A stretch of DNA of 35,589 nt from SG8-30 sp964406445 (lineage in GTDB: Bacteria; Pseudomonadota; Gammaproteobacteria; Steroidobacterales; Steroidobacteraceae). Of this stretch, positions 1 to 8,823 are shown one piece after another. Positions within the stretch are counted from its first letter, which is position 1; each line of letters begins with the position of its first letter. A model generated the notes under the pieces. The model saw only the letters and a program-made list of their open reading frames with translations. It was not told where the DNA came from and did no database searches. A program made the position numbers and the translations under genes. The stretch spans positions 1 to 35,589 of the forward strand of contig CAYORU010000037.1 in the NCBI GenBank assembly GCA_964406445.1. Direction: 5' to 3'.

Positions 1-1526
1 GCCGGCTGGCCGGGCGAGGGCGTGGAGCGTGGCGCGCCGCCGCCCGCGGCCAGCATGGGCACCAGCGTCATGGCGACGACCAGCGAGAAGAGCAGGGCGA
101 AGGTGACCGTCAACGCCTGGTCGCGGAACAGCTGGCCCGCCACGCCGCTGATGAACACCATCGGGAAGAACACCGCGACCGAGGTGAGCGTCGCGGCCGT
201 CACGGCCGTGCCCACCTCCGAGGTGCCGCGCCGCGCGGCGTCGACCTGCGATGCGCCTTCCTCGCGGTGGCGCACGATGCTCTCGAGGACGACCACCGCG
301 TTGTCCACCAGCATGCCGACCGCGAGCGCGATGCCGCCGAGGGACATGATGTTTAGCGAGAGGTCGAATGCGTACATCAGCAGGAAGGTGCCGACGACCG
401 AGACCGGGATCGCCACGCCCGTGATCAGGGTGGCGCGGGCGTCCCGCAGGAACAGGTAGAGCACGAAGATCGCCAGCGCACCGCCCAGGATCGCGGCGTC
501 GCGCACCTCGCCGATCGCGGAGTCGATGAAGCGCGACTGGTCGTAGACCAGCTCGAGGCGGCTGCCGGCCGGGAGGCTCTCGCCGAGGCGCTCGACCGCC
601 GCCTGCAGGTCGTGCGCCAGCTGCACCGTGTTGGCGTCACCCTCCTTGTAGACGGCGAGCTCGACGGATTCCCGCCCGTCCACCCGGGTGATCGCCTCCC
701 GCTCCTTGTGACCCTGGGTCACCTGCGCGACGTCGCGCAGGTACACGGGTCGGCCCTCGACGGTCGCGATGATCGCGTCGGCCATCTGCGGCACGGAGGT
801 GAACTCGTTCAGGGTGCGCACGAGGAAGCGCTGCGTGCCCTGCTCGAGCCGGCCGCCGGACAGGTTGATGTTCTCCTCCCCGAGCCTGCGGCTGACCGTC
901 TCGATGGACAGCCCGAGCAGCGCGAGCTTGCGCTGGTCCACCAGCACCTGGATCTCGTCCTCGTAGCCGCCGCTGACCTTGATCGCCGCCGAGCCGGGCA
1001 CCGACTCGAGTGCCGGCTTGAGGCGGTCGTCGGCGAAGCGCCGCAGCGCCTTGAGCCGCTCGATGCGCGCGGCCGCGTCGCCGGCCGATTCCGCCGTGTC
1101 GAGCAGCGCGAGCCGCATCACCGGCTCGGTCGAGGGATCGAAGCGCAGCAGCAGGGGCCGGTCGGCATCGAGCGGCAGCTGCAGCACGTCGAGCTTCTCG
1201 CGGACGTCGATGCCCGCGAGGTCCATGTCCGTGCCCCAGGCGAACTCCAGGATGACGTCGGACTGGCCGGGGCGCGAGACGGACTGGACCTGCTGGACGT
1301 TGCGGATGACGCCGGCGGCTTCCTCGATCGGCCGCGTCACCAGCGTCTCGACCTCGATCGGCGCCGCGCCCGGCAGGTCGGTGCGAACGGTGAGCGTCGG
1401 GTAGGAAAGGTCGGGCAGGAGGTTGAGCTTCAGCCGCGACAGCGACACGAAGCCGAACAGCACGATCGCCAGCGTGACCATCAGCACGGTCACGCGGCGC
1501 CGCGTGGCGAAGTCGACGATGGACAT
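1..1526 (-). CDS. RND efflux transporter permease subunit (HAE1/AcrB-like), partial
   Basis: Inner-membrane proton-driven pump of a tripartite efflux system. Translation on the minus strand from ATG at 1524-1526 begins MSIVDFATRRRVTVLMV and stays open to the window edge, giving about 508 residues, roughly the N-terminal half of a normal ~1030-residue pump. Visible are TM1 near residues 11-30, a long periplasmic porter region, then after about residue 330 a run of membrane helices that includes the RND hallmark GMLVDNAVVVLES (TM4, with the relay-region Asp) and ends in the family-typical LVPMLA. The adaptor gene ends 38 bp upstream, so the two are probably cotranscribed. Substrate cannot be told from sequence. 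The outer-membrane channel gene is not in the window. Truncation is due to the window edge, not to mutation. Confidence 0.93.
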   Translation of the reverse strand, partial: MSIVDFATRRRVTVLMVTLAIVLFGFVSLSRLKLNLLPDLSYPTLTVRTDLPGAAPIEVETLVTRPIEEAAGVIRNVQQVQSVSRPGQSDVILEFAWGTDMDLAGIDVREKLDVLQLPLDADRPLLLRFDPSTEPVMRLALLDTAESAGDAAARIERLKALRRFADDRLKPALESVPGSAAIKVSGGYEDEIQVLVDQRKLALLGLSIETVSRRLGEENINLSGGRLEQGTQRFLVRTLNEFTSVPQMADAIIATVEGRPVYLRDVAQVTQGHKEREAITRVDGRESVELAVYKEGDANTVQLAHDLQAAVERLGESLPAGSRLELVYDQSRFIDSAIGEVRDAAILGGALAIFVLYLFLRDARATLITGVAIPVSVVGTFLLMYAFDLSLNIMSLGGIALAVGMLVDNAVVVLESIVRHREEGASQVDAARRGTSEVGTAVTAATLTSVAVFFPMVFISGVAGQLFRDQALTVTFALLFSLVVAMTLVPMLAAGGGAPRSTPSPGQP

Positions 1527-1564
1527 GGCGGAGGTCCCCTCGGCCTGGCGCGGGCGCGGGGCCG

Positions 1565-2734
1565 TCAGCCGGGGCGGCCGGCGGCGGCGCGGGCCGCCGT
1601 CGCGGACGGCCGCACGATCCGCACCGTGGTGCCGGGCCGCAGCGCGCCCTGGCCCACGACCACGACCTCCTCGCCGTCGGCCACGCCCGAGACGACCTCG
1701 ACCCAGGCGCCGTTGCCGAGGCCGAGCTTCACCTCGCGCTCGACCGCCTTGCCGCCCTCGACCACGAATACGCGCGGCGGGCCGTCGCCGTCGAGCAGGG
1801 CCGAGCGCGGGATCTGCAGGGCGTCCAGCTTTCGCTCGTAGACGATCGCGACGCGGGCGAACATGCCGGGCCGGAGCAGGCCGTCGGGGTCCCGGACCTC
1901 GATCCGGGCCTGGAACGTGGCGGTCGCGGCGTCCACCGCCGGCCTGATCAGCGCGACCTCGCCGGCGAACCGGCGACCCGGCACCGCATCGAAGCTGAGC
2001 TCGGCCGGCTGGCCGGCGGACAGGCGCGGCAGCTCCCGCTCCGGAATGCTGATGCGCACGACCAGCGAGTCGAGATCCTCGATCGCGAACAGGGCGCTGT
2101 CGGCGTTCTGGATCACGCCGCCCGCCGGGACCACGGTGTTGCCCACCTTCACGATGTCCGTCCGCTGGGTCACGGTCCCCGCGATCGGCGCGCGGATCTC
2201 GGTGTAGGAGAGCTGCAGCCTCGCCAGGTCCCAGGTCGCGCGCGCGGCGTCGAGCTCGTACTTGAGGTTCTCGAACGCGGTCGCGCTGACCAGCCCCCGC
2301 TTCTGCAGCTCGACGTTGCGCTGGTAGTCGCGCTCGAGCTTGCGCAGCTGGGCCTCGGCCTGCGCCACTTCGAGGCGCAGCTGGTCGCCGTCGAGACGGG
2401 CCAGCACCTGGCCCTCGCGCACCCGGTCGCCCTCGTCCACCAGCACGGCGCGGATCTCGCCGCGCACCTTGGGGTTGATGAAGGCCTTGCGCTGGGCCTC
2501 GAGGGGCGCCGTGCCGGTGTAGGTGGCGGCCATCTCGCCCTTGCGCGGGACGGCGACCTCGACGGGGATCGCCGGAATCGCCGACGGGTCCTCGCCGGGC
2601 TCGGTCTTGCCATTCGCCGGGCCGCAACCGGCGAGGAGGCCCAGGCTGCCGGCCATGGCCATCAGGGCCAGGATGGCGTGGCGGCGGGGAGATCCAGTCT
2701 GGGAGCCCTGGGGGCTGCGGTTTGCAGGCGTCAC
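1565..2734 (-). CDS. Efflux RND transporter periplasmic adaptor (membrane fusion lipoprotein)
   Basis: Periplasmic adaptor linking the RND pump to an outer-membrane channel. The 389-residue product has a hydrophobic N-terminal segment ending in the lipobox LLAGC, so it should be a lipoprotein. It then shows the MFP order: a barrel-sandwich half (GEIRAVLVDEGDRVREGQVLARLDGDQL), an alpha-hairpin (LEVAQAEAQLRKLERDYQRN), a second lipoyl half (YTEIRAPIAGTV) and beta-barrel and membrane-proximal domains. I chose the GTG at 2732-2734 because a GGAGG ribosome site lies six bases upstream. An in-frame ATG at 2764 overlaps the -10 box of a good promoter and so would probably lie upstream of the transcript start. 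The RND pump follows after 38 bp. Substrate unknown. Confidence 0.93.
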   Translation of the reverse strand: MTPANRSPQGSQTGSPRRHAILALMAMAGSLGLLAGCGPANGKTEPGEDPSAIPAIPVEVAVPRKGEMAATYTGTAPLEAQRKAFINPKVRGEIRAVLVDEGDRVREGQVLARLDGDQLRLEVAQAEAQLRKLERDYQRNVELQKRGLVSATAFENLKYELDAARATWDLARLQLSYTEIRAPIAGTVTQRTDIVKVGNTVVPAGGVIQNADSALFAIEDLDSLVVRISIPERELPRLSAGQPAELSFDAVPGRRFAGEVALIRPAVDAATATFQARIEVRDPDGLLRPGMFARVAIVYERKLDALQIPRSALLDGDGPPRVFVVEGGKAVEREVKLGLGNGAWVEVVSGVADGEEVVVVGQGALRPGTTVRIVRPSATAARAAAGRPG

Positions 2735-2762
2735 GGCTGTCCTCCAGATCAGCAATGACTGC

Positions 2763-2791
2763 ATGTTACGGTTAGATAGTGTTGTAGTCAA
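2763..2791 (-). promoter_or_regulatory. Sigma70-type promoter for the RND adaptor-pump operon
   Basis: On the minus strand TTGACT (2786-2791) is followed by a 17-base spacer and TAACAT (2763-2768). The segment is visibly AT-rich compared with its surroundings. It lies between the end of prc and the GTG start of the adaptor, so the efflux genes can be transcribed independently of prc. Hexamer match and spacing are seen; activity is inferred. Confidence 0.6.
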
Positions 2792-2838
2792 GTATAACAG
2801 TACAGGAACAACGAGGCGGCAGGCCGCCGAGCCGCCGT

Positions 2839-4986
2839 TCAGGGGCGGGCAGCGGGCACGGCCGCCAGGAGCCCCGCGAGCGCCGGCTGCGAGCTGAGGA
2901 AGAGGTCGGCCGCGATCTCGGTCGCCTCGGTGAGCAGCGCGTCGGCCTGCTCGGCCTGCTCGAGCGCCTCGACCGAGGCCAGCTCCGGCAGGTCGCGCGC
3001 CTTGCGGCGCTGGTTCTCGCGCGCGAGCCGCCCGGCATCCTGGGCCTCGCGCTCGGCCTTGCGCGTGGCCAGGTTGAGTGACACGGCCTTGCGCTGGCGC
3101 ATGTCGCTGAAAGCCTCGATGTCGCCGAGCAGGGCGTTGAAGTCGGGGTCGTTCTGCACCCGGCTCTCGTGGATCCGGTCGAGCAGGGCGAAATCGCCGG
3201 CGGCCGCCGCCGCGGGCGAGAAGTCGGCCGGCCGGATGCGGTCCCAGGGCAGGGCGCTCGGCCGCGTGCTCTCGCCCACGTCGTTGGCGTCGATCGGGGA
3301 GGGCAGCAGGATGTCCGGCGTCACGCCCCGGTGCTGGGTGCTGTCGCCCGTCACGCGGTAGTACTTGCCGATGGTCACCGTCAGCTGCCCGAAGCCCGAG
3401 CGCGGCCCCAGCGCGTAGCGGTCGAGCGGGTAGAGGCTCTGCACGGAGCCCTTGCCGTAGGTCTGCTGCCCGACGACGACGCCGCGCCCGTAGTCCTGGA
3501 TCGCGCCCGCGAAGATCTCTGAGGCGGAGGCGCTGGCCCGGTTGACGAGCACCACCAGCGGTCCGTCCCAGGCCTCGCCCGGCTCGGGATCGTCGAGGAC
3601 TTCGACGCGCCCGCCGGTCTCGCGCAGCTGCACCACCGGTCCCTTCGGTATGAACAGGCCGGTCAGCGAGGTGGCCTCGGACAGGTGTCCGCCGCCGTTG
3701 TTGCGCAGGTCCACGACCAGCGCCTCGACGCCTTCGCTCCTGGCCTCGGCGATCAGCCGGCGGACGTCGCGGGTCGTGCTGCGATACTCCGCCTCGCCCG
3801 CGACGCGCGCCTGGTAGTCCTGGTAGAAGCTCGGGACGTCGATGACGCCCACCTTGATCTCGCGGTCGCCGCGAGTGGTGCTGCGCAGCTCCTTGCGGGC
3901 GGCCTGCGACTCGAGCGAGATCTTGTTGCGGGTGAATTCGCGCAGGTCCTCCGCGGCGCCCGGCGCGGCGCCGGCCGGCAGCACCTGCAGGCGGACGACC
4001 GTGTTCACCGGGCCCCGGATCAACTGCACCACGTCGTCGAGGCGCCAGCCGACGACGTCGACCATCGGGCCTTCGCCGCCCTGCCCGACGGCGGTGATGC
4101 GGTCGTTGACCTTGAGCAGGCCCGACATCGCGGCGGCGCCGCCGGGAATGATGTTCATCACCGTGACGTAGTCGTCCACGAGCTGCAGCGAGGCGCCGAT
4201 GCCCTCGTAGGAGAGGCTCATCGCGATGTTGTATTCCTCGGAATTGCGCGGCGACAGGTAGCTCGAGTGCGGGTCGAACACGTGCGAGTACGCGTTCATG
4301 AAGGTCTCGAACACGTCGTCGGCGCTCACCTGCTCGATGCGCTTGGCGACGCGCTCGTAGCGCTTCTGCAGGACCTCCTGCGCTTCCGGCCAGCTCTTGC
4401 CGGCGAGCAGCAGCGAGAGGGCGTCGTTCTTCACGCGCTGCCGCCATACCTCGTCGAGCTCCTCGCGGCTCGCCGCCCAGGGGCCCTCGCTGCGGTCGAA
4501 GCGGAACTCCTCGTCGACCGTGAAGTCTGGCTCGCTGCCGAGCAGTTCGATCGCATGGGCCATGCGCTCGCGGTTGCGCTCCTGGACGCGCGCGAAGATC
4601 TCGAACGCAGGGCCGAGGTCCGCGGCCTTGATGGCGTCGTCGAGCCCGTGGCGGTAGCGCTCGAATTCGGCGACGTCGGCGGCCAGGAGGTAGCTGCGGT
4701 TGCCGTCGAGGGCCTCGAGATAGCGTTCGTAGATCTGGCTGGAGAGCCCGTCGTCCAGCTTCGCCTGCCGGTAGTGCTGGCGCTCCATGACCTCGGCGAC
4801 GAGCCGCACGACGCGGCGCTGGCGGTCCGTGGGGGCCAGTTCGCCGGGCGCGGCCGAGGCGCGGGCCTCGGCCGGCGCCGGGACCGGTCCGGGCCCGAGG
4901 ATGACGAGCGCGACCGCGAGGCCGAGGGCGGCCAGCGCCAGGAGGCGCGGCCAGCGCAGTGAACGCTCTGTGCGGGGATCGGTCAT
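2839..4986 (-). CDS. prc: Carboxy-terminal processing protease Prc (tail-specific protease Tsp), EC 3.4.21.102
   Basis: Periplasmic serine protease of family S41 that degrades proteins with nonpolar C-termini and, in E. coli, trims penicillin-binding protein 3 and MepS. The 715-residue product has an N-terminal hydrophobic segment (residues 12-31), an N-terminal helical domain, a PDZ domain (GIGASLQLVDDYVTVMNIIPGG onward), the peptidase core with the segment SASASEIFAGAIQDYG, and TYGKGSVQ. From the 25-residue Ser-Lys spacing in E. coli Prc, the catalytic pair should be Ser487 and Lys512. A charged C-terminal region matches the extra domain of gammaproteobacterial Prc. Length is close to E. 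coli Prc (~680). It is divergent from a small membrane protein gene; the efflux adaptor follows after 104 bp with its own promoter. Confidence 0.96.
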   Translation of the reverse strand: MTDPRTERSLRWPRLLALAALGLAVALVILGPGPVPAPAEARASAAPGELAPTDRQRRVVRLVAEVMERQHYRQAKLDDGLSSQIYERYLEALDGNRSYLLAADVAEFERYRHGLDDAIKAADLGPAFEIFARVQERNRERMAHAIELLGSEPDFTVDEEFRFDRSEGPWAASREELDEVWRQRVKNDALSLLLAGKSWPEAQEVLQKRYERVAKRIEQVSADDVFETFMNAYSHVFDPHSSYLSPRNSEEYNIAMSLSYEGIGASLQLVDDYVTVMNIIPGGAAAMSGLLKVNDRITAVGQGGEGPMVDVVGWRLDDVVQLIRGPVNTVVRLQVLPAGAAPGAAEDLREFTRNKISLESQAARKELRSTTRGDREIKVGVIDVPSFYQDYQARVAGEAEYRSTTRDVRRLIAEARSEGVEALVVDLRNNGGGHLSEATSLTGLFIPKGPVVQLRETGGRVEVLDDPEPGEAWDGPLVVLVNRASASASEIFAGAIQDYGRGVVVGQQTYGKGSVQSLYPLDRYALGPRSGFGQLTVTIGKYYRVTGDSTQHRGVTPDILLPSPIDANDVGESTRPSALPWDRIRPADFSPAAAAAGDFALLDRIHESRVQNDPDFNALLGDIEAFSDMRQRKAVSLNLATRKAEREAQDAGRLARENQRRKARDLPELASVEALEQAEQADALLTEATEIAADLFLSSQPALAGLLAAVPAARP

Positions 4987-5025
4987 GGGTTGCTAGACTT
5001 CGCGCCTCTCGACCAGCGACGGGAC

Positions 5026-5045
5026 CCTCGAGCCTAGGCTAGAGG
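5026..5045. promoter_or_regulatory. 20-bp inverted repeat in the prc divergent intergenic region (operator candidate)
   Basis: A perfect 10-bp palindrome, AGCCTAGGCT at 5031-5040, is extended to 20 bp with CCTC (5026-5029) pairing GAGG (5042-5045); only the 5030/5041 pair is mismatched. It lies in the 99-bp gap between divergent prc (start 4986) and the gene at 5086, where a regulator or a transcript hairpin would affect either gene. No known regulator consensus is recognised. Confidence 0.35.
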
Positions 5046-5085
5046 CGGGCCTGCCGCGGATCAAGACCGGCGTCCACATTACGGA

Positions 5086-5400
5086 ATGGGAGTGCGCGCA
5101 TCCGTGGGTCCTCTCGGCTTCCTGACAGGGATCGTGCTCGGGTCCGCCGCATCCATCGCGGCGGTGCTCGTCATGGTGGCCGTCGTCTTCGCGGTCTCGT
5201 CCGCCGAGCACCCCGCGCTGACCGAGGAATACGCGCCGCTGCTCCAGGCGGCGCTGCTGTTCGCCATCCTGGCGGCGGTGTCGGGCGCCGCCTTCTTCGG
5301 CCTGCAGCGGCGCACCCACTGGCGTTGGCCGGCGCAGGCCGCGATGTGGGCCGTCCTGGCGCTGATCGCCTGGTTCTACTGGCCCGAGCCCATCGCCTGA
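5086..5400 (+). CDS. Small multi-pass membrane protein of unknown function
   Basis: A 104-residue hydrophobic protein with three predicted membrane segments (about residues 10-38, 51-72 and 84-99) and a short basic stretch (LQRRTHWRW) between the last two. The start is the ATG at 5086; there is no strong ribosome site just upstream. I do not recognise the family. It is divergent from prc and is followed 67 bp later by the M28 peptidase gene in the same direction. The function of this gene is unknown; the reading frame is supported by continuous coding character and a clean stop. Confidence 0.72.
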   Translation: MGVRASVGPLGFLTGIVLGSAASIAAVLVMVAVVFAVSSAEHPALTEEYAPLLQAALLFAILAAVSGAAFFGLQRRTHWRWPAQAAMWAVLALIAWFYWPEPIA

Positions 5401-5467
5401 CCCCGGATCAGACAGCCAAGCCCGGCCGCCGGTTCCCCCGGCGCCGATCCGCCCCCGAGGCCACGCC

Positions 5468-7138
5468 ATGAAGCCGATCGCGCGCCTGCTGCCAGCGCTG
5501 TTCCTCGCGGCCTTCGCCTCCGGCGGCTGCGCGCAGGTGGACCCGATGGTGCAGCGCGCCGAGCGCGCGATCAGCGGCGAGGTGGTGCGCCGCCACGTCG
5601 CGACGCTGGCGTCGGATGCCTTCGAGGGCCGCTCGCCGGGCACCGCCGGCGAGGCGCTCACTGTCCAGTACCTCGAGCGGGAGTTCCTCGCGCTCGGTCT
5701 CCAGCCGCTGGACGGCGCGGGCTTCCGCCAGCCGGTGCCGCTGGTCGAGATCACCTCGATGCCGGCGCAGGCGCGCCTCGGCTTCTCCGGCGGCGGCCGG
5801 CAGGTCGACCTCGCGCTGGGCGAGGACATGGTGATCAACACCCGGCGCTTCGAGCCCGCCGCGCGCATCGACGCCAGCCCGCTGGTCTTCGTCGGCCACG
5901 GGATCGTCGCCCCCGAGCTGGGCTGGGACGATTACGCCGGACTCGACATGCGGGGCAAGACGGCCCTGATCCTCGTGAACGAGCCGGGCTTTTCGGCCGG
6001 CGACCCGTCGTTGTTCCGCGGCCGCGCGCTGACCTACTACGGACGCTGGACCTACAAGTTCGAGGAGGCCATGCGCCAGGGCGCGACGGCGGCGCTGATC
6101 GTCCACCAGGCCGGGCCCGCGTCCTATGGCTGGGAGACGGTGCGCAGCGGCTGGACCGGGCCGCAGTTCTGGCCGGACGCGCCGGACGGCAACGCCGGCG
6201 GGCTGGCGATCGAGGGCTGGATCACCGAGGCGCGCGCGCGCGAGCTGCTGGCCCTGGCCGGCGCGGACCTCGACGCGCTGCAGCGCGAGGCCGCGACGCC
6301 GGGCTTCCGGGCGCGGCCCCTCGATCTGCGCGTCACGGCCGGGGTCCGCAACCTGATCCGGCGGGCGACCTCGCCGAACGTCGCGGGCTACCTTCCGGGC
6401 GGCGCCCGGCGAGACGAGTACGTCGTCTACATGGCGCACTGGGACCACCTGGGCAGGGCGGTCGGGCGGGCCGGGGACGCGATCTTCAACGGCGCGGTGG
6501 ACAACGCCACCGGCATCGCGGGCCTGCTGGCCATCGCCGGCGCTTACCGCGAGCTGGCCGCCACGCCGGCGCGCTCCGTGCTGTTCATCGCCGTCACCGC
6601 GGAGGAGGCCGGCTCGATCGGCTCGGAGCACTACGCGCGCAGGCCGCTCGTGCCGCTCGCGAAGACCGCGGCCGTGATCAACATCGACGGCCTGTTCCCG
6701 ATCGGCCGGGCCCGCGACATCGAGGTGATCGGCAGTGGGCTGTCGGAGCTGGAACTGCTGCTGGCCGCGGCGGCGCGGCGCCAGGGCCGCGAGCTGCGTC
6801 CCGATTCGGAGCCCGAGAAGGGCTTCTTCTACCGCTCCGACCACTTCAGCCTCGCGCGCGAGGGGGTGCCTGCGCTGTTCACGCGCTCCGGCGCCGATCT
6901 GCGCGACGGCCCGCCCGGGACGGGGGCGGCCTGGGTCGCGGAGTACTACGCGAGCCGCTACCACGCCCCGGGCGACGAGTACGATCCTGCCTGGAACGTC
7001 GACGGCATCGTCGAGGACCTGCGGCTGCTGTTCGACGTCGGGCTGCAGGTCGCGGCGATGCCGGGCTGGCCGAAGTGGTACCCCGGCACGGAGTTCGGCG
7101 CGAAGCGGGAGGAGAGCGCGGCGCTCCGGCGCCGTTGA
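5468..7138 (+). CDS. M28 family zinc metallopeptidase, exported lipoprotein with PA domain
   Basis: Secreted or periplasmic aminopeptidase-like enzyme using two zinc ions. The 556-residue product begins with a signal sequence (MKPIARLLPALFLAAFASGG-C); the Cys fits a lipoprotein, though Ser at -3 is atypical. An inserted protease-associated region occupies about residues 85-290. The M28 metal ligands and base are visible: His324 and Asp326 in HWDHLG, Asp345 in DNATG, the Glu379-Glu380 pair in TAEEAGS, Asp407 in INIDG and His459 in SDHFSLAREGVPA. A GAGG ribosome site precedes ATG 5468. It resembles exported M28 peptidases common in Xanthomonadales. Its 3' end is only 10 bp from the convergent HDOD-GGDEF gene. 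The peptide substrate is unknown. Confidence 0.92.
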   Translation: MKPIARLLPALFLAAFASGGCAQVDPMVQRAERAISGEVVRRHVATLASDAFEGRSPGTAGEALTVQYLEREFLALGLQPLDGAGFRQPVPLVEITSMPAQARLGFSGGGRQVDLALGEDMVINTRRFEPAARIDASPLVFVGHGIVAPELGWDDYAGLDMRGKTALILVNEPGFSAGDPSLFRGRALTYYGRWTYKFEEAMRQGATAALIVHQAGPASYGWETVRSGWTGPQFWPDAPDGNAGGLAIEGWITEARARELLALAGADLDALQREAATPGFRARPLDLRVTAGVRNLIRRATSPNVAGYLPGGARRDEYVVYMAHWDHLGRAVGRAGDAIFNGAVDNATGIAGLLAIAGAYRELAATPARSVLFIAVTAEEAGSIGSEHYARRPLVPLAKTAAVINIDGLFPIGRARDIEVIGSGLSELELLLAAAARRQGRELRPDSEPEKGFFYRSDHFSLAREGVPALFTRSGADLRDGPPGTGAAWVAEYYASRYHAPGDEYDPAWNVDGIVEDLRLLFDVGLQVAAMPGWPKWYPGTEFGAKREESAALRRR

Positions 7139-7148
7139 GCACGATGCG

Positions 7149-8675
7149 TCAGCTGAAGCGGGCGATCGGCGTCGGCGGATCCTCGCCGTGGCGTACGGCA
7201 CGGTTGCGACCCTGCATCTTGGCCGCGTAGAGCGCCTTGTCGGCCGCCGCGAGCAGCGCCTCGGCGCTCTCGAAGGGCGTTTCTGGCGCCTGGGTCGCGA
7301 AACCGATCGAGATCGTGACCGTCAGGTCGCCCTGGCCGATTTCCTGCCGGGTCGAGGCGAGCGCGGACACGATGCGCTCGCAGACGCTCTGGCAGGTGTT
7401 GCCGTCGCAGTTCGGCAGGACGAGCACGAACTCCTCGCCGCCGAAGCGGCCCACCACGTCGGAGTCGCGCGTATTGCCGCGCAGCACGCGCGCGGTCGTC
7501 TGCAGCACGCGATCGCCGGCCTGGTGGCCGAAGGTGTCGTTGACCTTCTTGAAGTGGTCGAGGTCGCAGAAGGCGACCGACAGCGGCCAGCCCTGCCGCG
7601 ACGCGCCGTCGAACTCGCGCGCCAGGAACTGCTCGAGGAAGCTGCGGTTGAAGACGCCGGTGAGGGCGTCGCGGCGCGTTTCCGCCTCGAGCTCCATCGC
7701 GCGCGCCGACAGCGAGTCGGCGGTGACGCGCAGGTTGTTGACCTCGCGCAGGGTGTGGAGGTTTCGCACCATGAGCAGCTCGCGCGCGTGCTCCATGATC
7801 GCGTCCGAGTCCGGCATGATCGAGGTGTCGAAGACCGCCTCGATCTCCGGCACCATGGTCACGATGCGCTCGACCACCGCGCCGAAGGCTTCGCGCCGCA
7901 GCCCGAAGATGCGCTCGACCTGCTGCGCCGTCTCGTTGAGTCCCTTGGCCCGCGCCTCGGGGCCTGCGAGGTAGGCGTCGGCCAGCGGCCCGGACAGCGC
8001 AACGCAGCGGGTGAAGCCGTCCTCCGGCGTGAGCGCGCGCCGCGTGTCGACCTTGTGGCTGCCCTCGACCGCGCGCCACAGGCGCTCCGGCAGGTTCCAC
8101 TGCCGCATCAGCCAGGCGCCCACCTCCGCGTGGTCGACGCCGATCAGCTTCCGCTCGTGGGGCAGCAACTGGGGATGCGCGTGCTGCAGCTCGGCCGTGC
8201 CGGCGTACATGTCCGGCCGGCTGCGGTCGAGCGCGATCATGCCGATGTCCTGCAGCAGCCCGGCCAGGAACAGCTCCTCGCCGAGCGTCTGGCCCACGGC
8301 CTCGCCCAGCGCCCGTGCGGCGGTGCCGGCGAGCAGGGTGCGGCGCCAGTAGTGGGGGTACTCGAGCCCGTTGACGCTGCCGGCCTTGAGGCTGCGGACC
8401 AGCGTGAACGACAGGGCCAGCGTCAGGGTGGCGTTCAGCCCCAGCACGACCAGCGCCTGGCGCAGGTTCTCGCTGCGGCGGCGCTGCGCGTAGATGGCGG
8501 AGTTGGCGATGCGCAGGATCTTGGTGGTGAGCGCCGGATCGAGGCCGACGGCCCGCGCGACGCGGCCCATCTCGATGTCCGGGTCCTGCGCCAATTCGAT
8601 GATCTGGGCGGCGACGCCCGGGGGGCTCGGCAGGTTGACGAGCGACTTCAGGTGCGCTTCCAGCTCTGGCGTCAT
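7149..8675 (-). CDS. HDOD domain - GGDEF diguanylate cyclase protein
   Basis: Cytoplasmic signalling protein predicted to make cyclic di-GMP. The 508-residue product has an HDOD domain at about residues 10-210 (LPSPPGVAAQIIELAQDPDI, then ILRIANSA) and a C-terminal GGDEF domain from about residue 340 (RRDALTGVFNRSFLEQF). The active-site motif is GGEEF at 412-416, and FCDLDHFKKVND carries the metal-binding Asp. No RxxD inhibitory site is seen at the usual spot before GGEEF (DVVGRFGGEEF is present instead). I prefer the ATG at 8675, preceded by GGAAGAAG; an in-frame ATG at 8708 adds 11 residues. HDOD modules are typical of regulatory, often motility-linked, proteins; a sigma28-like promoter lies upstream. 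Confidence 0.93.
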   Translation of the reverse strand: MTPELEAHLKSLVNLPSPPGVAAQIIELAQDPDIEMGRVARAVGLDPALTTKILRIANSAIYAQRRRSENLRQALVVLGLNATLTLALSFTLVRSLKAGSVNGLEYPHYWRRTLLAGTAARALGEAVGQTLGEELFLAGLLQDIGMIALDRSRPDMYAGTAELQHAHPQLLPHERKLIGVDHAEVGAWLMRQWNLPERLWRAVEGSHKVDTRRALTPEDGFTRCVALSGPLADAYLAGPEARAKGLNETAQQVERIFGLRREAFGAVVERIVTMVPEIEAVFDTSIMPDSDAIMEHARELLMVRNLHTLREVNNLRVTADSLSARAMELEAETRRDALTGVFNRSFLEQFLAREFDGASRQGWPLSVAFCDLDHFKKVNDTFGHQAGDRVLQTTARVLRGNTRDSDVVGRFGGEEFVLVLPNCDGNTCQSVCERIVSALASTRQEIGQGDLTVTISIGFATQAPETPFESAEALLAAADKALYAAKMQGRNRAVRHGEDPPTPIARFS

Positions 8676-8758
8676 CGGTTCTTCTTCCAGGGTCCGTTCG
8701 GAGGCCATCCATGGGCCAGCGCCGCGGCAGATCCGCCGACACGCCTTCCCATGGGGGT

Positions 8759-8785
8759 GTAGCGGCGGCCCGCGGCCGATCTTTA
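8759..8785 (-). promoter_or_regulatory. Sigma28 (FliA)-like promoter candidate for the HDOD-GGDEF gene
   Basis: On the minus strand TAAAGATC (8778-8785), 11 bases and GCCGCTAC (8759-8766) match the flagellar sigma consensus TAAAGTTT-N11-GCCGATAA at 6/8 and 6/8 positions with exact spacing. It lies 50-75 bases upstream of the possible starts (8708 or 8675). No flagellar genes are in the window, so this rests on the motif alone. Confidence 0.4.
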
Positions 8786-8823
8786 GACAGAATGTGTGCG
8801 CTGCGTCGCGCGCCGCGGCCGGC

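Noticed and set aside
2771..2798. GTTA...TAAC dyad over the efflux promoter as a TetR operator
   Set aside because: Only the outer four bases and one inner base pair symmetrically; no tetR gene is adjacent.
1565..4447. 960-codon continuous minus-strand frame joining prc's region to the efflux adaptor
   Set aside because: Its first half is an out-of-frame shadow of prc; only the last 389 codons (from GTG 2734) are the real adaptor.
5408..7201. 597-codon minus-strand frame opposite the M28 peptidase
   Set aside because: Arg/Ala/Val-rich shadow with no motif; the plus strand has all M28 metal ligands.
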